A stretch of DNA of 64,000 nt, from assembly GCF_023343835.1 (NCBI RefSeq), contig NC_064472.1, forward strand, positions 44,711,799 through 44,775,798, written 5' to 3'. The position numbers and the translations under genes were made by a program. The DNA is from Lagopus muta (lineage: Eukaryota; Chordata; Aves; Galliformes; Phasianidae). Position 1 is the stretch's first letter, and every line of letters begins with the position of its first letter. Below the pieces are notes generated by a model. The model ran no database searches and was not told the DNA's origin. It worked only from the letters and a program-made list of their open reading frames with translations. Shown here one piece after another: positions 60,001 through 64,000 of the stretch.

Positions 60001-63000
60001 ATAATTACAGAATTAATTGAATTACAGAACTTTTTTTCCCATTTCCCCTAAGTTTTCCATTTTTGTGTCTAGTTGACTTTGAAACTAGATTGTGTCCTTT
60101 CATCCACCTTAATGTCATCCCTAATTGTCAGTGTTTTTGTGTAATGTGTCACTGGTAATTATGTATGAGAGATTGGGACTGGGTTATTAGAAAGGAGTGC
60201 TGGCAGCAAATCTCTCTTAACTAGTAAGGGCTGCAGATGCCAATGGAGACTTAACTGGTTTTTTTTTTTTAACATTTGAATTTGAAAGAACAAATGCTAT
60301 GTCTTAGTGTCTGCTGCTAACTGGTTGTCTGTCCATTAGCTACCATTGAACTTCCAGAAGAGGTGGAATGGATAAAATTCAATGTAGACATGAATGGTTA
60401 TTACATAGTAAATTATGATGAAGACTGGGAAACACTGATTGATCTGTTGAAAAAAAACCACACTTCTTTAAGTGCTAAAGACAGAGCCAATTTGATCAAC
60501 AATATTTTCAGCCTTGCAAGGTAAGACTTTCGTATTGGAAAACATAAATTAACACGAATTTTAGGTTTTTCCAAGTCGAATCAGATCTGGGTTGTGGTGA
60601 TGGCTGCTTTAAAGAAGTTTTTATTCAGTCTCCATTAGCTTCTTAAAACTGTATACTGTTCACTATTTTTTTTAATTAATTTTTCACTGATTCTTCCATA
60701 TTGGTTTGAGATGTCATCTCTCTGTTTTTCATTGTTTCTTTCTTTCTTAGAGCAGTATCCATTTATTTGCATCCCAGAGGCGCATGATTGCTTCCGTTAC
60801 TGGAAGACATTATTTTCTTTAGTTGTCTGCTAGTCTGCTGGGTTGTTTTGTTTTTTTTTTTCTGTATTCTGTCAATAAATACTTCTCCATAGACAAGCAA
60901 GGGGTTTGCCTTTCAAGTTTTTATTTGAAAGCTGATCCCCTGCTCTTTCACTGCTGGCACTACTTGTAGTGAGGCTGAATGATCTAGAAGATCTCTTGGA
61001 TAACACTTTCCTTTAGTTGAGTACCCTCATTTATGATAAATATTTTTGGATGTCATTTTTATACCTTTCTACCTATTTCAGTTTATGTTAATTGAAGACG
61101 TTAATGTAAAGTTAGTGTCACTATCTTCTTCTGATGTTGTAATACAAAAACGTTTACATCTAAAGCATTACTCTCTCTATTCACCTGTTACTGTGTTAGT
61201 GTAATGCAGGTTATTGTAACTTGGCCAGTACAGATGTTATCACTTAAACCACTTCAATGTTCTGTTCATTGACCGGCAGTCTAGGAAGAGAGTCTCTGAA
61301 AAAGGCCTTTGAGCTGATCGATTACCTTGAGGAGGAGAGCAGCTCTGCACCTCTCACTCAAGCTTTGTTTCAGCTGGGTCTTATTTTCAGCCTTCTAGAG
61401 AAAAGAGGAGAACAACAATTGGCAGCACGTGTCATGGTACGTCCTAGTTTTCTGCTAATTGTAGTTTGAAATAATATTTTTTTGTAATGTTTATAGTTAA
61501 ATTAGAGTTGACTGTTGAATTCACTAGCCTCATCAAGCTAAACTGGGATTTGTTCTCAGTCTTAGCAACTTCTGTGAGGTAGCAGTGATCTACTGCAGTG
61601 CTAAATTTTCTGTTGTGACTTTTTCCCCCCCACAGTTTTTTGTAGGTCTGGTAAGGTAGTGGAATCTGGGGAATTATAACAGTGTCTATGAAGGTTAAGA
61701 TAGTGCAGAACCTGTGACAATTTCTAGTACAGAAGGGCTATTTCCACAATTGTTGTATCTGGACATCACAGATCAAATTGATATAGAAGCTTCAGGGGGG
61801 AAAAAGGTAATACTATTTTCTGAAAAAATACAAATGAGCAAATGGTCATCATTTCCTCAGTCCAGCCGAGAGATAGGTTAGCATAATGCAGTGCTACAGA
61901 CATAGCAGTAAAATGAAGATGGTAGGTTCAGTTCTTGTTATCTTGTTATCTGCTCTGAAAAACAACCCATGGTGTCTATTAGATGATAATAATTTACATT
62001 TGGATATCTCAGCTGATGAGGCATTTGGTAGAGCACCTAGCTAACAGTACAAAACTAGGAACAGAAGAGGTTCGTGCTGTAGATAAAGCTTTGTTGTTTG
62101 TGCTAAACTAAAGAGCTCTTCTGTCACTTGATGGAGTTAAAAGCAGTTAAACATACAGAAGCTGTAATTAGTTGAGATCACAATGTGGCTATGAATTTGA
62201 ACTGTAGTAGCTTGAGGAATAGAGTTCAATTTGCATATTTAACATTAGATGTAGACTGGACTGTGTATGAGATCTATGTCATATCTAAAGTATTTGAGAA
62301 AAACCACTATGCTTAACCTCCACAGTTGTAAAACTATTTTTTCTTTTTCTTTTTTTTTAACTGATTTGGTTTGTGGAAAATCCTTTGGTAAGAATTAGCT
62401 GTTGCTAATGATTTTTCCTCCTTTAGAACAGAATAGAACGCCTGCTTGGCAATAAAATTGATCAGCAGCTCTGGACAGATGATGGGACGTTATCTGAACG
62501 AGAACTCCGGTCAATGCTGCTAACTTTTGCGTGCACCCATGATATAAGAAACTGTAGAAAAAATGCATCTGAGATCTTTGATAAGTGGATGAAATCAAAT
62601 GGAACAATGAGGTACTAAAGCCATTTGGCTTTCACTGCTTTATCTACCTCTTCTTGTTACCCTGCCATTTGAGGGCACTTCATTCTGTCATTCACTGTTG
62701 CTTGTCTAAAATTAGTTGCGCTTTTAACATGAGGGGGCAAACTGTGCTAGATTTCAAAATTTTGTCTGAAGTCTTACTGAGGATAACTGCAAAACCATAC
62801 GCAGATTGCATCCATGTGTTTCTTAAGCTGCATACTCATACTTCACTAGCAGTGTGAAGTGTACCTTTTTGTCTTGCAGAACTCATTCTACTCTGGGTTT
62901 TTGTGCATTCTGTGCCATAGAAAATGACTCTGATTTTTCTGCCATTTGCTGTGTTATCATATGGCTTATTCCAAGTGAGTTAAAGTAGTAGAGTGGCATG

Positions 63001-63354
63001 AATTCTTGTGTCCAGCAAGCATACGAGTGCTATGGAAATAAACTGCAGAAATGAGAGGGATCTCTTTCAAGCTAATCTTTTCATTTTGTAACTTTTCTTC
63101 CTTCTTTTCTCAGATGAGCATTTTTGTCCTCCCTCTTTTTTTTTTTTTTTTTTTTTTTTGTTTGCTTGTTTTGTTTTGTTTTTTCCCTGTAGTCTTCCTA
63201 GTGACCTTATGAAAACCATATTTATAACTGGAGCCAAAACTAATGATGGCTGGGAATTCCTCCTAAAGATGTACTCCTCTTCAGTTCCTGAAGCAGAGAA
63301 AAGCAAAATGATTGAAGCTTTGGCCAACACAGAAGATGTCAGAAAGATGATGTG
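14840..63354 (+). CDS. LNPEP: Leucyl-cystinyl aminopeptidase (IRAP/oxytocinase), exons 1-15 of a gene that continues past the window
   Basis: The gene encodes a type II membrane zinc aminopeptidase of the M1 family. The known enzyme removes N-terminal residues from peptides such as oxytocin, vasopressin and angiotensins, trims antigenic peptides in endosomes, and travels with GLUT4 vesicles. Coding segments join in frame as 14840-14858, 36830-37670, 40744-40882, 45795-45926, 47911-48031, 48637-48791, 48997-49110, 51171-51302, 53304-53435, 56295-56455, 58696-58784, 60340-60520, 61280-61436, 62427-62611 and 63193-63354, all with GT-AG introns. The total is 2720 nt, or 906 codons plus 2 nt. Seen features: acidic dileucine tail (1-109), membrane span (about 110-131), glycosylated luminal domain, GAMEN at 428-432, HELAH at 464-468 with Glu487, and Tyr549. 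These match human numbering exactly. ERAP1 and ERAP2 are the closest relatives, but the long cytoplasmic tail and near-identical N-terminus single out LNPEP. The C-terminal portion lies outside the window. Confidence 0.97.
16609..16669. repeat. CT-rich microsatellite with 14-bp higher-order period
   Basis: The array repeats a TCTCTCTCTTTCTC-like unit about four times, so it has a regular interruption pattern and is not a pure dinucleotide run. Confidence 0.93.
18488..18517. repeat. Perfect 11-bp inverted repeat with 8-nt spacer
   Basis: GCTGATTAGCT at 18488-18498 and its exact complement AGCTAATCAGC at 18507-18517, followed by TTTTT. It could form a short hairpin in RNA. No associated gene. 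Confidence 0.8.
22716..22737. repeat. Poly-T tract (22 T)
   Basis: A homopolymer directly before a CR1 copy in the same intron. It is likely length-variable. Confidence 0.95.
22745..23372 (+). repeat. CR1 LINE, long 3' fragment
   Basis: Clear CR1 sequence with 'gtcaagggaggtgatcctct', 'gttctgggctcccca', 'gagggccacaaagatg', 'cttccttatggtaaaggtgg' and the terminal 'tcttccaacccctgcgattc' then TGTGATCCTGT. It retains the octamer-type end. 5'-truncated, as usual for CR1. Confidence 0.95.
23373..24568. other. LNPEP intron 1 segment, no feature seen
   Basis: Unique A+T-rich sequence. Overlapping ORFs of 78-143 codons on both strands show no recognisable domain or splice context. Confidence 0.5.
24569..24705 (-). 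repeat. CR1 LINE 3'-end fragment
   Basis: Reads AATCATCCAGTCTCGAAAG, GGGACTCATGAGGATAATCG, 'agtccaactcagttccacac', 'accacccaaaaatcagacc' and 'tctgagagcattgtccaggc', the reverse complement of the CR1 3' terminus of the G+C-richer subfamily also seen at 13640. Confidence 0.9.
24706..30056. other. LNPEP intron 1 middle segment
   Basis: Mainly unique sequence. It holds a purine-rich run of AAATAAAGG-type units (about 29344-29395) and the (TA)n array at 29505-29597. No exon or known repeat family was recognised elsewhere. Confidence 0.5.
29505..29597. repeat. (TA)n / TATG microsatellite
   Basis: A long alternating TA array interrupted by GTATG and CATATG units. Short ORFs across it (tyrosine/isoleucine repeats) are artefacts. 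Confidence 0.95.
30057..30319. mobile_element. Deleted mariner element (Galluhop-like MITE)
   Basis: About 263 bp bounded by near-matching terminal inverted repeats: GCTCCAAAAGTAATGCCTCC on the left (from 30061), and on the right (30291-30314) the complement of GCTTCAAAAGTAATTCCTCC. 22 of 24 terminal positions pair. A TA dinucleotide precedes it at 30055. The sequence after the left repeat resembles the chicken Galluhop mariner as I remember it. There is no transposase ORF, so it is a non-autonomous internal-deletion copy. Confidence 0.8.
30320..34985. other. LNPEP intron 1 segment, no gene seen
   Basis: Unique A+T-rich sequence with a TTTG/TTG run at about 32132-32164. ORFs of 60-102 codons show no recognisable domain. 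Confidence 0.5.
34990..35405 (+). repeat. CR1 LINE 3' fragment
   Basis: CR1-like order of segments: 'cacctctcctatgaagatag', 'ttggggttgttcatcctgc', 'gtgaagcactgacgcaggc', 'cattcctggaagcattcaag', 'ccaagttgaatggggccctg'. It is moderately diverged and lacks a clear octamer tail. Confidence 0.88.
35406..36800. other. LNPEP intron 1, 3' end
   Basis: Unique sequence leading into the polypyrimidine tract of exon 2. No other feature seen. Confidence 0.5.
36801..36829 (+). promoter_or_regulatory. LNPEP: Extreme polypyrimidine tract and acceptor of LNPEP exon 2
   Basis: 26 consecutive T directly followed by CAG. Such a pure U tract is a very strong U2AF site but is also a mutable homopolymer. It follows a 22-kb intron. 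Confidence 0.9.
36830..37670 (+). CDS. LNPEP: LNPEP coding exon 2: cytoplasmic tail, membrane anchor, start of luminal domain
   Basis: The acceptor is a 26-T tract followed by CAG; the donor is GTAGGT. The exon encodes residues 7-287. Visible in order: an N-terminal segment close to human; a dileucine at 53-54; an acidic cluster at 60-71 (E, D, D, D, E, E, D); a second dileucine at 76-77; a tankyrase-type RxxPDG motif at 96-101; a hydrophobic membrane span at about 110-131; a short stalk with two Cys; then the beginning of the M1 N-terminal beta domain with several N-X-S/T sequons. In mammals the dileucines and acidic cluster direct sorting into insulin-responsive storage vesicles. Met15 could serve as an alternative start, but Met1 in exon 1 is favoured. 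Confidence 0.97.
37671..40743. other. LNPEP intron 2
   Basis: Unique A+T-rich sequence apart from a likely solo LTR at about 40036-40650 that ends 93 bp before exon 3. No further exon is seen. Confidence 0.6.
40036..40650 (+). mobile_element. Probable solo LTR of an endogenous retrovirus
   Basis: This block has LTR-like organisation: a TGTGG start; a U3-like region with GTATGCGCAAGAGGGGAGGG; a CCTATATCTGTAG TATA-like segment near 40510; a following GTGTGCAAGTTAGG and CCCCACTGCACCCAGC that resemble an R region; a degenerate poly(A) signal GCATAAACC; and an end at ...GATTCGGCA. No internal viral genes flank it. Edges and target duplication could not be confirmed, and the family is not assigned. 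Confidence 0.55.
40744..40882 (+). CDS. LNPEP: LNPEP coding exon 3 (residues 287-333)
   Basis: The acceptor is CACTAG and the donor GTACTT. The first base completes Lys287. The segment encodes the M1 N-terminal domain block with the conserved C-F-D-E-P-A stretch typical of LNPEP, ERAP and APN enzymes, ending N-M-P-K. The frame was chosen because it joins Lys to Trp-Phe-Ala-Ala-Thr-Gln, equivalent to the human Lys-Tyr-Phe-Ala-Ala-Thr-Gln. The following intron is phase 0. Confidence 0.96.
41105..42071 (+). repeat. CR1 LINE with reverse-transcriptase coding remnant
   Basis: About 970 bp of CR1, longer than most copies here. Around 41275-41400 the translation is still readable: L-F-N-I-F-I-T then [10 protein letters not shown], which contains the F-A-D-D form of the reverse-transcriptase catalytic box. 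Downstream are 'tgcatctgggcaagaacaac', 'cttcttcatagtaagggtga' and the end GACATTCTGTGATTCTGTGAC. It is disrupted by stops and is not active. Confidence 0.93.
42072..42181 (+). repeat. Second CR1 3'-end fragment, tandem to the first
   Basis: Directly after the octamer end of the previous CR1 comes another CR1 terminus: 'gttggactaaatgaactt', 'ggtcttttccaaccttag' and GTGATTCTGTGATTCTT. Same orientation. Confidence 0.85.
43365..43465 (-). repeat. Short CR1 3'-end fragment
   Basis: Contains 'gagctggaagagatccac', 'tagtccttcttgtggcccc' and 'aatcacccagaactcaaacc', resembling the reverse complement of the same CR1 terminus as at 24569. Diverged. Confidence 0.5.
45795..45926 (+). CDS. LNPEP: LNPEP coding exon 4 (residues 334-377)
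   Basis: 132 nt, phase 0 at both ends, with acceptor TTGCAG and donor GTACGT. It encodes the end of the N-terminal domain with the conserved M-S-T-Y-L-V-A-F block shared by the oxytocinase subfamily. The first residues (K-A-T-T-P-V-T) diverge from human, as expected for a surface loop. One N-X-S sequon lies near its end. Confidence 0.96.
45927..47910. other. LNPEP intron 4
   Basis: Unique sequence with a TTTA run (about 46058-46072), T-rich tracts at 46820-46846 and a 19-bp tandem duplication at 46625-46662. No other feature seen. Confidence 0.5.
46625..46662. repeat. 19-bp tandem duplication
   Basis: AGCAGTACTAAGAATTGTT is followed immediately by a copy differing at one position (AGAAGTGTT). 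Recent small duplication inside an intron. Confidence 0.85.
47911..48031 (+). CDS. LNPEP: LNPEP coding exon 5 (residues 378-418)
   Basis: 121 nt, acceptor GTCCAG and donor GTAAGT, leaving phase 1. It encodes the region just before the GAMEN loop, including [12 protein letters not shown], which is nearly identical to human [12 protein letters not shown]. The final G combines with AT of exon 6 to make Asp418. Confidence 0.96.
48032..48996. other. LNPEP introns 5 and 6 (around exon 6)
   Basis: Intron 5 (48032-48636) is 605 bp and intron 6 (48792-48996) is only 205 bp, the shortest in the window. No repeats or other features seen in either. Exon 6 lies between them and is annotated separately. 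Confidence 0.6.
48637..48791 (+). CDS. LNPEP: LNPEP coding exon 6: GAMEN motif and first half of the zinc site
   Basis: 155 nt, acceptor TTGCAG and donor GTAGAT. It encodes residues 418-469. The exopeptidase motif G-A-M-E-N is at 428-432 (codons 48666-48680); it binds the peptide N-terminus. The zinc motif H-E-L-A-H is at 464-468, with His codons at 48774 and 48786 and the catalytic Glu465 codon at 48777. The exon ends right after Gln469. Reading on into the intron gives different residues and then a stop, so the splice is required for activity. Confidence 0.98.
48997..49110 (+). CDS. LNPEP: LNPEP coding exon 7: third zinc ligand
   Basis: 114 nt, phase 0 at both ends, acceptor CATAG and donor GTAAGT. 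It encodes residues 470-507. Trp470 onward completes the conserved H-Q-W-F-G-N segment. The third zinc ligand Glu487 (codon 49048-49050) lies in W-L-N-E-G-F-A, exactly 18 residues after the second His. Skipping this exon would keep the frame but delete a zinc ligand. Confidence 0.98.
49111..51170. other. LNPEP intron 7
   Basis: About 2.1 kb of unique sequence. No repeat family or ORF of interest recognised. Confidence 0.5.
51171..51302 (+). CDS. LNPEP: LNPEP coding exon 8: catalytic tyrosine
   Basis: 132 nt, phase 0 at both ends, acceptor TTCTAG and donor GTAACA. It encodes residues 508-551. The block [10 protein letters not shown] is identical to human. Tyr549 (codon 51294-51296, in L-S-Y-I-K) corresponds to the transition-state tyrosine of M1 enzymes. 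The human sequence has S-Y-F-K at this point, a conservative difference. Confidence 0.97.
51303..53303. other. LNPEP intron 8
   Basis: About 2 kb, A+T-rich, unique as far as I can tell. It ends with a T-rich acceptor region. Confidence 0.5.
53304..53435 (+). CDS. LNPEP: LNPEP coding exon 9 (residues 552-595)
   Basis: 132 nt, phase 0 at both ends, preceded by a T-rich tract and CAAAG acceptor, donor GTACTC. It encodes the end of the catalytic domain beginning G-A-S-L-L-M-M-L and containing H-N-H-K-Y-G and Q-S-D-D-L-W-D-S-M, closely matching human. An ORF extending past the donor is intron read-through. Confidence 0.96.
53969..54048. repeat. (TA)n microsatellite with CACATA and CT units
   Basis: Alternating TA over about 40 bp, then CACATA repeats and a CTCTCT run. 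Coding-like ORFs here are artefacts. Confidence 0.95.
55360..55740 (-). repeat. CR1 LINE fragment
   Basis: Reverse-complement CR1 signature: 'agcaggttgcccaggacca', 'tggcttttggagatctcca', 'ctctctgggcaacctctgac', 'gcctggctttgtcctcttt' and 'gaggctccttctcagcctcc'. The 3' terminus is eroded at the low-coordinate end. Confidence 0.9.
56295..56455 (+). CDS. LNPEP: LNPEP coding exon 10 (residues 596-649)
   Basis: 161 nt, preceded by a long T tract and TTTCAG, donor GTAATT, phase 2 at its end. It encodes the start of the beta-sandwich domain: an N-G-T sequon, [10 protein letters not shown] and H-K-G-F-P-L-V-T-V, which match human L-D-V-K-R-M-M-K-T-W and Q-K-G-F-P-L-V-T-V. Confidence 0.96.
56569..57029 (-). 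repeat. CR1 LINE 3' copy
   Basis: A well-preserved CR1 end: AGAATCACAGAATGGTTTGG, GTTGGAAGGAACCTTTCG, 'ccatccagcctggctttggg', 'cctccctgggcaacctcttc', 'ttctccaggctgaagagctc', 'ctctcagcttgtcctcatag'. This is the least diverged CR1 in the window, so probably the youngest. Confidence 0.96.
57030..57492 (-). mobile_element. LTR-like block between two CR1 pieces
   Basis: Repeat-like sequence bounded by TGTCAATTG on the left and ...CATTACA on the right, the orientation expected for a TG...CA element on the minus strand. In that orientation it has a GATATAACCCC TATA-like stretch and a T-rich downstream part. I see no viral gene and could not confirm a target duplication, so LTR identity is tentative. 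Confidence 0.35.
57500..57645 (-). repeat. CR1 LINE relic, end of endonuclease region
   Basis: The minus-strand translation reads [12 protein letters not shown] and then, after a frameshift, K-K-K-Y-R-E-W-K, the signature linking the CR1 endonuclease to its reverse transcriptase. Short and frameshifted. Confidence 0.6.
58696..58784 (+). CDS. LNPEP: LNPEP coding exon 11 (residues 649-679)
   Basis: 89 nt, acceptor TTGTAG and donor GTATGA, phase 1 at its end. It encodes [12 protein letters not shown] then a more variable stretch ending L-L-D-Q-K-S-G, aligning with human S-Y-L-W-H-I-P-L-S-Y and L-L-D-K-K-S-G. The segment between holds two Cys (in N-R-C-N and T-H-C-I) where human has none, a lineage difference in an exposed loop. 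Confidence 0.95.
58785..60339. other. LNPEP intron 11
   Basis: Unique A+T-rich sequence with a small (GTTTACT)3 tandem repeat at about 59588-59609. Nothing else seen. Confidence 0.5.
60340..60520 (+). CDS. LNPEP: LNPEP coding exon 12 (residues 679-739)
   Basis: 181 nt, acceptor CATTAG and donor GTAAGA, phase 2 at its end. It encodes the start of the C-terminal helical domain: [16 protein letters not shown] followed by [10 protein letters not shown], both diagnostic of the LNPEP/ERAP group. One N-X-T sequon lies in K-K-N-H-T-S. Confidence 0.97.
60521..61279. other. LNPEP intron 12
   Basis: 759 bp, unique, with T-rich runs. No other feature seen. Confidence 0.5.
61280..61436 (+). CDS. LNPEP: LNPEP coding exon 13 (residues 739-791)
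   Basis: 157 nt, acceptor CGGCAG and donor GTACGT, phase 0 at its end. It encodes C-terminal-domain helices: [15 protein letters not shown] and L-L-E-K, matching human L-K-R-A-F-D-L-I-N-Y-L and the following blocks. Confidence 0.95.
61437..62426. other. LNPEP intron 13
   Basis: 990 bp, unique. No other feature seen. Confidence 0.5.
62427..62611 (+). CDS. LNPEP: LNPEP coding exon 14 (residues 792-853)
   Basis: 185 nt, acceptor CTTTAG and donor GTACTA, phase 2 at its end. It encodes [13 protein letters not shown] and F-A-C-T-H, aligning with human Q-Q-T-W-T-D-E-G, R-E-L-R-S and F-A-C-T-H. It ends in S-N-G-T-M before the splice. Confidence 0.95.
62612..63192. other. LNPEP intron 14
   Basis: 581 bp ending in a 24-T tract (63136-63159) and further T/G-rich sequence before the CTGTAG acceptor. 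No other feature seen. Confidence 0.5.
63193..63354 (+). CDS. LNPEP: LNPEP coding exon 15 (residues 853-907), last exon in the window
   Basis: 162 nt, acceptor CTGTAG and donor GTATGA, phase 2 at its end. It encodes [22 protein letters not shown] and E-D-V-R-K-M-M, then two bases of a Trp codon. Human continues E-D-V-R-K-L-Y-W, which fixes the donor at 63355. Reading past the donor meets a TAA at 63386-63388 after about ten codons, so retention would truncate the protein. The remaining exons are outside the window. Confidence 0.95.
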
Positions 63355-64000
63355 GTATGAAATAGACAATAAGTTCTGTGTTGTGTAAATTAAGTGATAG
63401 AATCTTTTCTTTTTTTTCATTAAAAAAAATTGTACGTATTAAATAAAATCTAGCTAGATGTTTTCTACAGGATTCTGTAAAAAGAAGAACATACTATTAT
63501 TCACTTCAAAATAATTTATGTGATGGAGTAGGTCGAGGTGAAATACGTACAAAGGAAACAATTGAACTCAAAAGCTTTGTAGCAGTAGTAAAGGAACTTC
63601 AGGTTTTTGTGGTAATGGTAACACAAATGGCAGATTGTTCTATTTACATCTAATTAACCAAGGCAATAACTTCTTGGGTCTTTTTGTTCTTTCTCTGGCC
63701 TTACACCGTGCTCCCATACCTCTTTAAAGTTTAAATCTCATTATTATGTGAGGGACACACTAAACATGTCCTGGTAGGTGACTCCAGTTACAACTTTTCT
63801 CTTTTAACTTATCAGTGAATTATCTTTTATTTTACGAGTTGTGAAAATTTACTTCACCTCAACACCAGTGAAAACTCAGGTACTTGGATTAGAGTGGAGG
63901 TCATTCAGTTCATGAGAACTCAAGTGAAATGAATACGGTGCATATAGAATGTAGCGTCAGTATGCTCCAGATGCTAGAAATTGCTTGTTATTTTTTCGGT
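63355..64000. other. Start of LNPEP intron 15
   Basis: I searched for the next LNPEP exon (human W-L-M-K-S-S-L-N onward) and found no match before the window ends. Unique A+T-rich sequence. Confidence 0.55.

Noticed and set aside
63355..63388. Exon 15 read as the natural C-terminus (ending C-V-V then TAA)
   Set aside because: A good donor sits at 63355 exactly where human LNPEP continues, and the enzyme would lack about 118 residues of its C-terminal domain.

Overview
This is vertebrate nuclear DNA and almost certainly avian, probably a galliform such as chicken. The evidence is widespread CR1 LINE fragments whose 3' ends carry the ATTCTGTG-type octamer, a deleted mariner copy that resembles the chicken Galluhop family, degraded endogenous-retrovirus pieces, large introns with GT-AG splicing, and a CpG-island promoter. 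In chicken this gene is known to lie on the Z chromosome; that placement comes from outside knowledge and cannot be read from the window.

The window holds one supported protein gene on the + strand: LNPEP (leucyl-cystinyl aminopeptidase, also called IRAP, oxytocinase or placental leucine aminopeptidase). It is an M1-family zinc aminopeptidase. Fifteen coding exons can be placed between 14840 and 63354. Every intron is GT-AG, the reading frame is preserved across all junctions, and together they encode about 906 residues. The human protein has 1025, so about 118 C-terminal residues, probably in three exons, lie beyond position 64000. The cytoplasmic tail, single membrane span, GAMEN motif, HEXXH-X18-E zinc site and catalytic tyrosine all fall at the same residue numbers as in the human enzyme.

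Layout: 1-14400 is upstream intergenic DNA. It is A+T-rich and scattered with CR1 pieces, a CR1 endonuclease-domain relic and an ERV pol relic split by a CR1. About 14440-15160 is a GC-rich, TATA-less CpG island with exon 1. 14859-36829 is a 22-kb first intron with CR1 copies, microsatellites and a mariner MITE. 36830-63354 holds exons 2-15, separated by introns with a likely solo LTR (40 kb), a CR1 retaining reverse-transcriptase coding traces (41 kb), and a CR1/LTR-like cluster (55-57.7 kb). 63355-64000 is the start of intron 15.

I found no tRNA, rRNA, CRISPR array or other protein gene. I also found no convincing previously undescribed system. The more interesting points are the regulatory context of exon 1 (a short uORF), the long homopolymer acceptors, the complete conservation of the trafficking and catalytic motifs, and several nested-repeat arrangements.
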